64,000 nt of DNA, taken from Devosia sp. (GTDB lineage: Bacteria; Pseudomonadota; Alphaproteobacteria; Rhizobiales; Devosiaceae). The DNA lies in assembly GCF_028290435.1 (NCBI RefSeq), contig NZ_JAQGJV010000027.1, forward strand, positions 1 through 64,000. The letters run 5' to 3'. The notes below the pieces were generated by a model. The model worked only from the letters and a program-made list of their open reading frames with translations. It did no database searches and was not told where the DNA came from. Positions within the stretch are counted from its first letter, which is position 1. Each line of letters starts with the position of its first letter. Shown piece after piece: positions 8,652-16,774 of this stretch. A program made the translations under genes and the position numbers.

Positions 8652-10268
8652 TTAGGAGGCGAGGTAAATATCGGCGCCGTTATAGCCAAAGCCCTCGGCG
8701 CCCAGCGTGTGGTTGACCACGCGCTTGTCGAAGATGACGAAGCTGTCGGGGGCGACCAGGTCCAGCGCCGGCAGATCGGTGACCACCTGCTTCTGGAAAT
8801 CGACGAACAGCGCGAAGCGCTTCTTGGGATCGGGCTCGACCGCAGCGGCTTCCAGCAGTCGATCGGTCTCGGCACTTTCGTAATGGGCGCCATTGGAGAA
8901 GGGCACGCCCGGCTTGAAGTTCTTGGACCAGTAGAGGCGTTGGATGCCCACAGTCGGATCGAACAGGTTGCTCATGCCTTCGAGCGCGATATCGAAATCG
9001 CGGTCGGTATAGACGCGCTTGACGAAGGTGGCGAAATCCTGCGTGCGCACCGTGGTCTTGATGCCGACCTTGTTGAGCGCCTGGGCGATGTATTCGGCCG
9101 ATTGCTTATAGGCGCCAGTGGGCTGGGTCGGATCGATATTGAGCTCGAAGCGGACGCCGCCATCGCCGCGCGGAAAGCCAGCTTCGTCGAGCAGGGCTTC
9201 GGCCTTGGCCGGATCGAATTCGTATTTGGGCAGGTCATCGCTAAAGAAGGCCGCAAGTCCCGGCGACACCGGGCCGTTCAGCGCCTTGGCGTGGCCCAGA
9301 TAAATGGTGTTGACGATGAAATTGCGATCGATGGCGTAGGCGATGGCCTGGCGCACCTTAGCGTTGGCCAAGTATTTGTTTTCGAAGTTGAATTCGGCGC
9401 GGGTGATCGAATTGGTATAGGTGAAGCCGCGGGTTTCGAAGCCCAAAGCCGGATTGGCTTCCAGCCGGTCGAAATCCGTATAGGGGATATTGATGCCCAC
9501 CGAGAGCAGCACTTCGCCGGTTTCGATGCTGGCGACGGCGGCGGCCGGATCGCCAATGAAGCGGACCACCAGCTTGTCGAGATAGGGTTTTGGCGCGTCC
9601 CAATAGTTGGGGTTGCGCTCATAGAGCACATAGCTGCCGCGCACCCATTCCTTGAACACGAAGGGCCCGGTGCCGATCGGGGCGACGTTGTGCGGATTTT
9701 CCGCGATCTTGGTGCCCTCATAGAGATGCTTGGGCACAATGGGGGATTCCGAGCTCGCCAGCGCGGTCAGCAGGTAAGGCGAGGGCTTGTCGAGCAGCAA
9801 CTCGATTTCGTGCGCGCCCAGCACATTGATCGAGCTGACCTGGGCGAAGGTGGCGCGGCCACGCGGATGGTTTTCCTTGAGCGTCTGGATCGAGAAGGCG
9901 ACGTCCTCGGCGGTGAAATCGGTGCCGTCGTGGAATTTGACCCCTTCGCGCAGCTTGAACCAGTAGCGCAGGCCGTCCTCGGCCACTTTCCATTCGGTGG
10001 CCAGCAGCGGCTTGGGGGTGAAATCGAAATCGTAGGTGAGCAGGCCTTCATTGGTCTTGCTGGATACGTAGACGGCGGCGCCGGCGGTGTGGGCGATCAG
10101 CACCAACACAGGCGGCTCGGTGCCGATATTGACGGTGAGCGTGCCGCCCTGCTTGGGCTCGGCACCAAAGCTGATGCCGGGCAGAGTACTGGCCAGGGCG
10201 ATAACAGCGGTGGACAGCAGGAAGGCGCGGCGCGTTGGCGCCAGAACGCCGCGAGGGTGAGTGATCAT
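8652..10268 (-). CDS. family-5 (dipeptide/nickel type) ABC solute-binding protein
   Basis: 538 residues from the ATG at 10268, chosen over 10403 because GAGGA lies eight bases upstream and the protein then begins with a twin-arginine signal (TRRAFLLSTAVIALAST, Arg13-Arg14). The mature protein has SBP_bac_5 hallmarks: LTVNIGTEPPVL, YWFKLREGVKFHDGTDFTAEDVAFSIQTLK, and FDPAKAEALLDEAGFPRG. It would deliver a peptide, opine or other amphiphilic solute to the Dpp-type permeases encoded upstream on the same strand. Export by Tat implies folding before secretion. It is separated from the transporter genes by the terminator at 10515-10542, so it is a second transcript. Substrate unknown. Confidence 0.9.
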   Translation of the reverse strand: MITHPRGVLAPTRRAFLLSTAVIALASTLPGISFGAEPKQGGTLTVNIGTEPPVLVLIAHTAGAAVYVSSKTNEGLLTYDFDFTPKPLLATEWKVAEDGLRYWFKLREGVKFHDGTDFTAEDVAFSIQTLKENHPRGRATFAQVSSINVLGAHEIELLLDKPSPYLLTALASSESPIVPKHLYEGTKIAENPHNVAPIGTGPFVFKEWVRGSYVLYERNPNYWDAPKPYLDKLVVRFIGDPAAAVASIETGEVLLSVGINIPYTDFDRLEANPALGFETRGFTYTNSITRAEFNFENKYLANAKVRQAIAYAIDRNFIVNTIYLGHAKALNGPVSPGLAAFFSDDLPKYEFDPAKAEALLDEAGFPRGDGGVRFELNIDPTQPTGAYKQSAEYIAQALNKVGIKTTVRTQDFATFVKRVYTDRDFDIALEGMSNLFDPTVGIQRLYWSKNFKPGVPFSNGAHYESAETDRLLEAAAVEPDPKKRFALFVDFQKQVVTDLPALDLVAPDSFVIFDKRVVNHTLGAEGFGYNGADIYLAS

Positions 10269-10514
10269 GCGAAAAGTCCTCGGTGATGCGGCGGCGCGGA
10301 CGTGAGGTCCCGATGCACGCTGAATGTGTCGAGCCGGTTCAAACCAACCCTCGGGCATCACCTTACGAAAGCATACTAATCTTATCGAGATACTGGATTT
10401 CAAAGCTGGACTGGCTGTTGAAACGCCGGTGCGTGCTTTGGGGCAATCGAGGCATAAATTCTTGCGCCGGTGGAAAGAGAAGCTTGCCCGCGCAAATTCA
10501 TTCCAAAAAGAGGG

Positions 10515-10542
10515 TTGGACCGGGCAGTGCTGCCCGGTCCAA
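10515..10542 (-). terminator. rho-independent terminator of the Dpp-type operon
   Basis: A perfect 13-bp stem, TTGGACCGGGCAG / CTGCCCGGTCCAA, with a 2-base loop. On the minus strand it is followed by CCCTCTTTTTGG. It lies 10 bases beyond the stop of the aldo/keto reductase gene and ends the transporter-reductase transcript before the solute-binding gene begins. Confidence 0.85.
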
Positions 10543-10551
10543 CAGGGTCGA

Positions 10552-11613
10552 TCAGGCGACGCGCTGCTGGCGGGTCAGCGGGATGATCGCGGCTTCGGGC
10601 GCGGCCGAGCGGGCGACGCGGCCTTCGACCGGATGGCCCGGATCGGTGAAGCCGGGCGTCGAGGGATGGCCAGTCGCCACGAGGCTATCGACAAGGGCTT
10701 CGTCATCGGCATCGAGCTTGATGTCGAGGGCGCGAAGGTTGCTGTCCCACTGCTCTTCAGTGCGAGGGCCGGCGATGGCGGAGGTGATCAACTTGTTGTT
10801 GAGCACCCAGGCTAGCGCGAACTCGCCGGGGGCGATGCCCTTGGCTTGCGCATGGGCGGCGACTTGCTTGGCGATGGCGATGGATTCCTCGCGGAATTCC
10901 ACGTCGTGCATGCGCTTGTCGCCACGGCCGGCGCGGGTATCGGCAGCGGGCGTCTCGCCCACATTGTATTTGCCGGTCAGAATGCCGCGGGCCAGCGGGC
11001 TATAGGAGACATTGCCCAGGCCATTAGCGACGGCGGCGGGAAGCTGCTCGGCCTCGGCAGTGCGGTTGACGATATTGTAGAGCGGCTGGCTGGCCACCGG
11101 GCGATCAATGCCGAGCTGGTCGGCGAGATGGGCCACCTCGCTGATGCGCCAGCCGCGGAAGTTGGAGACGCCGAAATAGCGCAGCTTGCCGGCCTTGATC
11201 AGATCGGCAATGGCGCGCACCGGCTCTTCCAGCGACGCATCGAACACGGCACGGTGGAAATAGATGATGTCGATATAGTCGGTCTTGAGATTGCGCAGGC
11301 TGTTTTCGACCGTCTCGTAGACCCACTTGCGCGAGTAGCCGCCCTTATTGGGCAACGCGCTGCGGGAGTTGACGAACTTGGTGGCCACGACCCAATCGTC
11401 GCGATGGGCCTTGATGCCCTGGCCGACGACCTGCTCGGACTTGCCATCGTGATAGACGTCGGCGGTGTCGATGAAGTTGATGCCCTGATCGCGCGCCTTG
11501 TCGATGATGCGGAAGGCCACGTCGTCGGGCGTCTGGTTGCCGAACATCATGCTGCCCAGGGTGATGGGGGACACCTTGAGCGCGCTGCGCCCCAGATAGC
11601 GATAATCGACCAT
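10552..11613 (-). CDS. aldo/keto reductase, second copy
   Basis: 353 residues from the ATG at 11613, which has ACGGAG nine bases upstream; the longer frame to 11700 would run into the ATPase gene. The catalytic tetrad is Asp49 (NFIDTADVYHDG), Tyr54, Lys79 (VVATKF) and His120 (IIYFHRAV). It belongs to the YajO/YhdN-like AKRs acting on small aldehydes. It is the last gene of the transporter operon, 28 bases after the double-ATPase gene and before a strong terminator, so it probably processes the imported compound. It is only distantly similar to the AKR at 4297. Confidence 0.9.
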   Translation of the reverse strand: MVDYRYLGRSALKVSPITLGSMMFGNQTPDDVAFRIIDKARDQGINFIDTADVYHDGKSEQVVGQGIKAHRDDWVVATKFVNSRSALPNKGGYSRKWVYETVENSLRNLKTDYIDIIYFHRAVFDASLEEPVRAIADLIKAGKLRYFGVSNFRGWRISEVAHLADQLGIDRPVASQPLYNIVNRTAEAEQLPAAVANGLGNVSYSPLARGILTGKYNVGETPAADTRAGRGDKRMHDVEFREESIAIAKQVAAHAQAKGIAPGEFALAWVLNNKLITSAIAGPRTEEQWDSNLRALDIKLDADDEALVDSLVATGHPSTPGFTDPGHPVEGRVARSAAPEAAIIPLTRQQRVA

Positions 11614-11641
11614 TATTGTTCTCCGTAAGTTGGTCGTGGAA

Positions 11642-13399
11642 TTAGAGTGCCGCAGCGTGGAGCTGGGGTCGCGGGGCCAGGGGGCGGCCGCCTTTGTCAT
11701 TGGCCGCGGCGATCAGGGCGCGGGTATAATCGGTCTTTGGCGAGCGCCAGATGGTGCGGTGATCGCTCTCTTCGACGATGCGGGCATCCTTCATCACGAT
11801 CACCCGGTCCGAGATATATTGCACCACGGCCAGGTCATGGGAAATGAACAGATAGGATAGTCCGAGGCTGGTTTTGAGGTCGACCAGAAGGTTGAGGATC
11901 TGCGCCTGGATCGAGACGTCCAGCGCCGAAACCGGCTCGTCGCAGATGACCAGCGAGGGCCGCAGGATCAGCGCGCGGGCGATGCCGATGCGCTGGCGCT
12001 GGCCGCCGGAGAATTCGTGGGGATAGCGATCGGCCACCAAGCTGGGCAGGCGTACATGCTCGAAGGTTTCCGCCAGCCGCTGCCGGCGTTCGGCGGGGTT
12101 GGACACGCCATGCACGATCAGCGGCGCTTCGAGGATTTCACGGAGGGTCTTGCGCGGATTGAGCGCGCCGAACGGGTCCTGGAAAATCATCTGCAGGTCG
12201 CGGCGTACCGGCTGCAATTGCTGCGGGCCAAGCCGGGAAATGTCGCGGCCCTGGAAGACGATGCTGCCTTCCTGGGCGTTGACCAGCCGCATGATCGCCT
12301 TGGACAGGGTGGACTTGCCGCTGCCGCTTTCGCCCACGATGCCGAGCGTTTCGCCCTTGGCCAGGCTGAGCGAGGCGCCATCGAGCGCCTTGCTGGCTTT
12401 GGAGCCTCCTTGGTAAGTCACGGATAGGTCCTTGACCACGAGCAGTTGTTCCCGGTCGGTGGCGGGAGTGGGCAGTGAGCGACGCTCGGGCTGGCGGACA
12501 TCGTAGATATTGCGGCCATCGGGGCTGCGGGCGACCTTCACTTCGGCCAGGGTCTGGGCGGTGTAGTGCACTTCCTCGTCCAGCCGGATCGAGGCCTGGG
12601 TCAGGCCCTTGGTATAGGGGTGCCGTTCGGGCGCATAGAGGTCGGCGGTAGCCAGCTCTTCCAGCTTGTCGCCGTGATACATGACGACGACGCGGTCGCT
12701 CCAGCGCGACACGAGGCCGAGGTCGTGCGTGATGAGCAGCAGGCCCATCGAGAGCTTGCGGCGCAATTCATCGAGCAGTTCGAGGATTTGGGCCTGAATG
12801 GTGGCGTCGAGCGCGGTGGTCGGCTCGTCGGCGATCAGCAGCTTGGGTTTGCAGGCCACCGCAATGGCGATCATCACGCGCTGGCGCTGGCCGCCCGATA
12901 GCTGGTGCGGATAGTCATCGACGCGCTGGGCCGGGTCGGGAATTTTCACCAGATCGAGCAGTTCGATGGCGCGCTGCCGGGCCGCCTTGCGCGACAGCTT
13001 TTCGTGCAGGCGCAGCACTTCCACGATCTGGGCGCCGATGGTGGCCACGGGGTTGAGCGAGGTCATCGGCTCCTGGAAGATCATGGCGATGTCGCGGCCA
13101 CGGACGGCGCGCATTTGCCGGTCCTTGAGGTCCAGCAGGTTGGTGCCCTCGAAGCGGATACTGCCGTTGGGAATGCGCGCATTGCGCGGCAGCAGGCGCA
13201 TCAGCGCCAAGGCGCTCAGCGACTTACCGGAGCCCGATTCCCCCACCACTGCCACGGTCTCGCCGCGGTCGATGGAAAAGCTCAGGTGCTTGACCGGATC
13301 GGAGGTGCCGAAGCGGATGGTGAGGTCTTCGACTTCAAGCAGGCGATGACCGTTGCCCGGCGCGGGCGTGAAGGCGGCTGGAGTGGCGATCGCGTTCAT
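11642..13399 (-). CDS. fused dipeptide-type ABC ATPase (DppD-DppF in one chain)
   Basis: 585 residues with two complete nucleotide-binding domains. Domain 1 has Walker [12 protein letters not shown], signature [12 protein letters not shown] and Walker [13 protein letters not shown]. Domain 2 (from about residue 325) has [23 protein letters not shown] and [12 protein letters not shown]. Between them is the oligopeptide-type C-terminal extension of domain 1 (HPYTKGL). Such fusions energise family-5 importers of peptides, nickel, glutathione or opines. The start overlaps the stop of the upstream permease by 4 bp (ATGA), showing translational coupling. Confidence 0.93.
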   Translation of the reverse strand: MNAIATPAAFTPAPGNGHRLLEVEDLTIRFGTSDPVKHLSFSIDRGETVAVVGESGSGKSLSALALMRLLPRNARIPNGSIRFEGTNLLDLKDRQMRAVRGRDIAMIFQEPMTSLNPVATIGAQIVEVLRLHEKLSRKAARQRAIELLDLVKIPDPAQRVDDYPHQLSGGQRQRVMIAIAVACKPKLLIADEPTTALDATIQAQILELLDELRRKLSMGLLLITHDLGLVSRWSDRVVVMYHGDKLEELATADLYAPERHPYTKGLTQASIRLDEEVHYTAQTLAEVKVARSPDGRNIYDVRQPERRSLPTPATDREQLLVVKDLSVTYQGGSKASKALDGASLSLAKGETLGIVGESGSGKSTLSKAIMRLVNAQEGSIVFQGRDISRLGPQQLQPVRRDLQMIFQDPFGALNPRKTLREILEAPLIVHGVSNPAERRQRLAETFEHVRLPSLVADRYPHEFSGGQRQRIGIARALILRPSLVICDEPVSALDVSIQAQILNLLVDLKTSLGLSYLFISHDLAVVQYISDRVIVMKDARIVEESDHRTIWRSPKTDYTRALIAAANDKGGRPLAPRPQLHAAAL

Positions 13400-14388
13400 G
13401 ACCGTTCCTCGGAAAAGCGGGGATTGAGGGCGTCGTTGAGGCCGTCGCCGATCAGGTTGAGGGCCAGCACGGTGAAAACGATGGCGAGGCCTGGCAGCAG
13501 GGTCAGATACCAGGCGGTGCGGACCAGTTCGCGACCGCTGCCGATCATGGAGCCCCAGCTCACGACGTTCGGATCGCCCAGGCCCATGAAGCTGAGCGCC
13601 GATTCCATCAGGATGGCCGAGGCCACCATGACCGAGGCGGTCACGATCAATGGCGGCAAGGCATTGGGCAGGATTTCCTGGAAGATGATGCGGGCGCGGC
13701 CAAAGCCCAGGCTGCGCGCGGCCATGACGTAATCCTTGGCGCGAATGGCGCGGAATTCGGCACGGGTCAGGCGGGCCACCATGGGCCAGCTGACGATCGC
13801 AATGGCCACGGTGACGGTGAGCGCTGAGGGCTGGGCGATGGCGACGAGCACCACCAGCAGCACGAAATTGGGAAGGGTCTGGAAGATTTCGATGATGCGG
13901 ACCAGCACGTCATCGACCCAGCCGCCGAAATAACCGGCGACCGCACCGACCGTCACGCCAACGGTCAGACCAAGGGCAGTTGCAGCAAGACCGACGAACA
14001 GAGAGATACGTGAACCGTGCACAATGCCCGACAGAACATCACGGCCCATGGCATCGGTGCCAAGGGGATAGGCCCAATCCTGACCGGGCCAGAGGAAGGG
14101 CGTCGCCACCATACCCAGTGGGTCGCCGGGCGAGATCAGCGGGGCAAACACCGCCATCAGGATCATGATGGAGAGGAAAGTGACGCCGAACAGCGCATTG
14201 GGATTGCTGAAGAAGATGCGCAGTTCGCGGCGACCGGGCGGCACTGTCACCGCAGTGGTCAGCGTTGTGCGGGCGTCGGGCGCGCGCACATTGTGCCACT
14301 CGGGCGGAGCGCTGGTTTCGGGTCGGGCGGCACCCTGTCGTGCTCCCGCCAGGGCAATGGCCGGCGCGTTGAGGTCGGTGGTGGACAT
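13396..14388 (-). CDS. Dpp/Opp-type ABC permease, DppC-like
   Basis: 330 residues. A long hydrophilic N-terminus of about 50 residues is followed by about six membrane segments (FGVTFLSIMILMAVFAPLISPGDPLG is the first) and the EAA-type loop ARSLGFGRARIIFQEILPNALPPLIV that docks on the ATPase. LGTDAMGRDVLSGIVHGSRISL is the conserved DppC signature. The start shares one base with the stop of the upstream permease (TGATG) and the end overlaps the ATPase gene, so the three are one tightly coupled operon for an inner-membrane importer. Confidence 0.93.
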   Translation of the reverse strand: MSTTDLNAPAIALAGARQGAARPETSAPPEWHNVRAPDARTTLTTAVTVPPGRRELRIFFSNPNALFGVTFLSIMILMAVFAPLISPGDPLGMVATPFLWPGQDWAYPLGTDAMGRDVLSGIVHGSRISLFVGLAATALGLTVGVTVGAVAGYFGGWVDDVLVRIIEIFQTLPNFVLLVVLVAIAQPSALTVTVAIAIVSWPMVARLTRAEFRAIRAKDYVMAARSLGFGRARIIFQEILPNALPPLIVTASVMVASAILMESALSFMGLGDPNVVSWGSMIGSGRELVRTAWYLTLLPGLAIVFTVLALNLIGDGLNDALNPRFSEERS

Positions 14389-15374
14389 CAGAGCTCTCCA
14401 ATGCGGGGATCAAGCCAGGTCTGCAGGATATCGACGACCGCATTGGCCAGAATGACCAGCAAGGACGAGAGCAGCAGGATGCCCAGCAGCACGGTGTAAT
14501 CGCGGCCCATCACGGCCTCGAAGGCGAGCCGGCCGAGACCGGGCCAGCTATAGACAGTCTCCACGACCACGGCGCCGCCCAGCATGCCGCCGACATGCAT
14601 GCCGGCCATGGTGGTGATGGGGATGAGCGCATTGCGGAGGATATGCTTGACGGTCACGACCGCCGGCGACAGGCCCTTGGCATAGGCGGTGCGCACGAAA
14701 TCCTGGTTGCGCACTTCGAGCATGGCGGCGCGCGTCAGGCGGGCGTAGATGGCGACGTAGAACAGCGCCAGGGACGTGGCGGGCAGCACCATGTAGCGGG
14801 CCTTATCGACGATGCCAGCCCAGCCGCTGAGGTCCGAGCCGATGGTGCCATTGCCGCCGCTGGGCAGCCAGCCGAGGGTAACCGAGAACAGCACGATCAG
14901 CATCAGCCCGATCCAGAAGCCCGGGACCGAATAGAACAGCAGCGAGAAGATCGAAATCAGCCGATCCGGCAGGCGGCCGGCAAAGGCCGCCATCAGCGAG
15001 CCCAGGGTCAGGCCGATTAGCAGCGCGATGGCCAGCGCCATGGCCATCAGGGTCAGCGTGCCGGGCAGGCGCTGGCCGATCAGATCGGACACTTGCATGC
15101 TGTAGCGCGGCGAAAAGCCGAGGCTGAAATGGACGAGGTTGTTGAGATAGGCCAGCAATTGATCGAGCATCGGTAGGTTGAGGCCGAAGCGCGAGCGCAT
15201 CGCGGCCATGGTCTCTTCGGTGGCCGAACCGGCCTCGCCCGCCATCACGTCAGCGGCGTCGCCGGGGGCCAGCTGCAGCAGGAAGAAATTGAGGATGACG
15301 ATGCCGATGACGGTCGGGATCGCCTGCAAGACGGTGCGCCGCAGCGCTCGGGCTATCCTGGGCAGACTGGACAT
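14388..15374 (-). CDS. Dpp/Opp-type ABC permease, DppB-like
   Basis: 328 residues from the ATG at 15374 (weak GACGAG upstream). The longer frame to 15425 adds 17 polar residues with no SD. It has the DppB layout: an N-terminal membrane segment (AIPTVIGIVILNFFLLQLAPGDAA), a periplasmic loop, then five further segments with the motif RAAMLEVRNQDFVRTAYAKGLS and ILRNALIPITT as the ATPase-docking loop. It is the first gene of the transporter operon. A 288-base AT-rich divergent region separates it from the DszB-like gene. Confidence 0.92.
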   Translation of the reverse strand: MSSLPRIARALRRTVLQAIPTVIGIVILNFFLLQLAPGDAADVMAGEAGSATEETMAAMRSRFGLNLPMLDQLLAYLNNLVHFSLGFSPRYSMQVSDLIGQRLPGTLTLMAMALAIALLIGLTLGSLMAAFAGRLPDRLISIFSLLFYSVPGFWIGLMLIVLFSVTLGWLPSGGNGTIGSDLSGWAGIVDKARYMVLPATSLALFYVAIYARLTRAAMLEVRNQDFVRTAYAKGLSPAVVTVKHILRNALIPITTMAGMHVGGMLGGAVVVETVYSWPGLGRLAFEAVMGRDYTVLLGILLLSSLLVILANAVVDILQTWLDPRIGEL

Positions 15375-15459
15375 AGGCTCGTCTTTCGAATGAGCGGCGG
15401 GGCGCCGCCGCGATCCGCCGGACATGTGCTGGGTGGCCCGGGTGATCTCGTAAATTAAT

Positions 15460-15488
15460 GTTGACTAAATTTATAGTGTTTGTCAAAC
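15460..15488. promoter_or_regulatory. AT-rich divergent promoter with inverted repeat
   Basis: The stretch between the transporter operon and the DszB-like gene is locally AT-rich. It contains GTTGAC..GTCAAAC arms around AAATTTATAG, with a TATAAA on the minus strand within it. It probably carries the control elements of both divergent units. The spacing does not give a convincing sigma-70 pair, so this is a candidate operator rather than a mapped promoter. Confidence 0.4.
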
Positions 15489-15662
15489 GTGATGGAGCAA
15501 TTTGATCTCGTCATCCGCCTGTTTCAGGATTTTCAATTCCAGAACGAGCCAAAAAGATGAATCAAAAGCAAGTTTTATCTAATCCGTCGCCTCTTGAGCA
15601 ATAATGCTCCAAGGCCGATGGGCGGGTTGGAAAACGGTTTTGGCATGCAGAGGAGACGGACG

Positions 15663-16703
15663 ATGACGCTTCAGAACAGCATTTCGGAAATCTGGTATAC
15701 GCGCTGCCCGGTGCCGACCCCGGTGGGGTTGGCAGTGCAGCTCGGCTATCTGGACGAGACCTTTGCCAAGGAGGGCATCGCGCTCAAGTCGATCATCGAT
15801 AGCCAGGACCGCGCCATCCGGACCAGCCATTTCGACCACCACCTGAGCTATTCGTTCCGCCATGGCGGCAATGTGCCCCCCATTCGGGCGCGCTCGGACG
15901 GCAAGACCACGCGGCTAGTGGGCATCACCTGGACTGACGAGTTCCAGGCGATCATCACCCTGCCCGGCAGCGGCATCAAAACCACGCGTGACGTGGTCGG
16001 GCGCCGTTTCGGCATCGCCCGCCGGCCAGCCGGGATTATCGATTTCATGGCGGCCACGGCGCTCAAAGGCTTGGTCTCGGCGCTATCGCTGGAAGGGCTC
16101 AGCCACAAACAGGTCGAGATCGTCGATATTGCGCTGACCGATAGCGTGCTCGACGGACGCGAGGGGCCGCAGCTTTATGGCCTGCGCAACCGGCAGGCCT
16201 ATGGGCCGGAAATCGCAGCGCTGCTGGCCGGCACGGTCGACGCCATTTTCGTCAAGGGCACGGCGGGCATCACTGTCGCCAACCTGTTCGCCACCCATAC
16301 CGTGGCCGAGTTCGGCTTCCATCCCGATCCGAAAATCCGCATCAACTCCGGTTCGCCCCGCGTTCTGACGGTCGACGAGCGGTTGGCCGAGGATCGTCCG
16401 GACCTGGTCAGCAAGCTGATTGCTACGCTGCAGCGCGCCAGCGACTGGGCCGTGGCGCATCCCGATGACGTTCGCCGTTTCGTCGCCAAGGAAGTGGGGG
16501 CATCGGAGGAAGTCGTCGCCGCGGCTAATGGGCCGAACCTGCACCATCATTTGGGCATCGGGCTGGAGCCGGAACTGGTAGCGGCGATCGGCCACTACAA
16601 GGATTTCCTCTATGAATGGGGCTTCCTCGAGCAGAACTTCGATCTGGATGCCTGGGTCGATCGGCGGCCCTATGACGCGCTGAACCAGCGCGCGGTGGCC
16701 TGA
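15663..16703 (+). CDS. DszB-like desulfinase / ABC substrate-binding-fold protein
   Basis: 346 residues from the ATG at 15663 (AGGAG seven bases upstream); earlier TTG and ATG codons lack an SD. No signal peptide is visible, so it is likely cytoplasmic although the fold is that of a periplasmic NMT1/SsuA-type protein. The N-terminus aligns by eye with 2'-hydroxybiphenyl-2-sulfinate desulfinase DszB: YTRCPVP matches its YSNCPVP (nucleophile Cys27; here Cys15), and SHFDHHLSYSFRHGGNVPP matches VHFTYDQPAYTRFGGEIPP, placing His56 and Arg66 at the DszB His60 and Arg70 with the same 10-residue spacing. RLVGITW also matches. C-S bond hydrolysis of a sulfinate is therefore plausible. It is divergent from the Dpp-type operon and lies in the same locus as a DszC-like enzyme. 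Confidence 0.8.
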   Translation: MTLQNSISEIWYTRCPVPTPVGLAVQLGYLDETFAKEGIALKSIIDSQDRAIRTSHFDHHLSYSFRHGGNVPPIRARSDGKTTRLVGITWTDEFQAIITLPGSGIKTTRDVVGRRFGIARRPAGIIDFMAATALKGLVSALSLEGLSHKQVEIVDIALTDSVLDGREGPQLYGLRNRQAYGPEIAALLAGTVDAIFVKGTAGITVANLFATHTVAEFGFHPDPKIRINSGSPRVLTVDERLAEDRPDLVSKLIATLQRASDWAVAHPDDVRRFVAKEVGASEEVVAAANGPNLHHHLGIGLEPELVAAIGHYKDFLYEWGFLEQNFDLDAWVDRRPYDALNQRAVA

Positions 16704-16725
16704 GCGATTTACGGCCGCAAACGAA

Positions 16726-16751
16726 ATCGGCCGGGCTTGTGCCCGGCCGAT
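16726..16751. terminator. bidirectional terminator between convergent genes
   Basis: A perfect 11-bp stem, ATCGGCCGGGC / GCCCGGCCGAT, with a TTGT loop. It lies midway between the stops of the DszB-like gene (16703) and the phytase-like gene (16775, minus strand). Confidence 0.75.
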
Positions 16752-16774
16752 CGTACTTCAGAGGTGAGTGAGGC

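Noticed and set aside
8709..10286. 525-codon plus-strand open frame
   Set aside because: It is antisense to the family-5 solute-binding protein. The product has no domain pattern and no SD.
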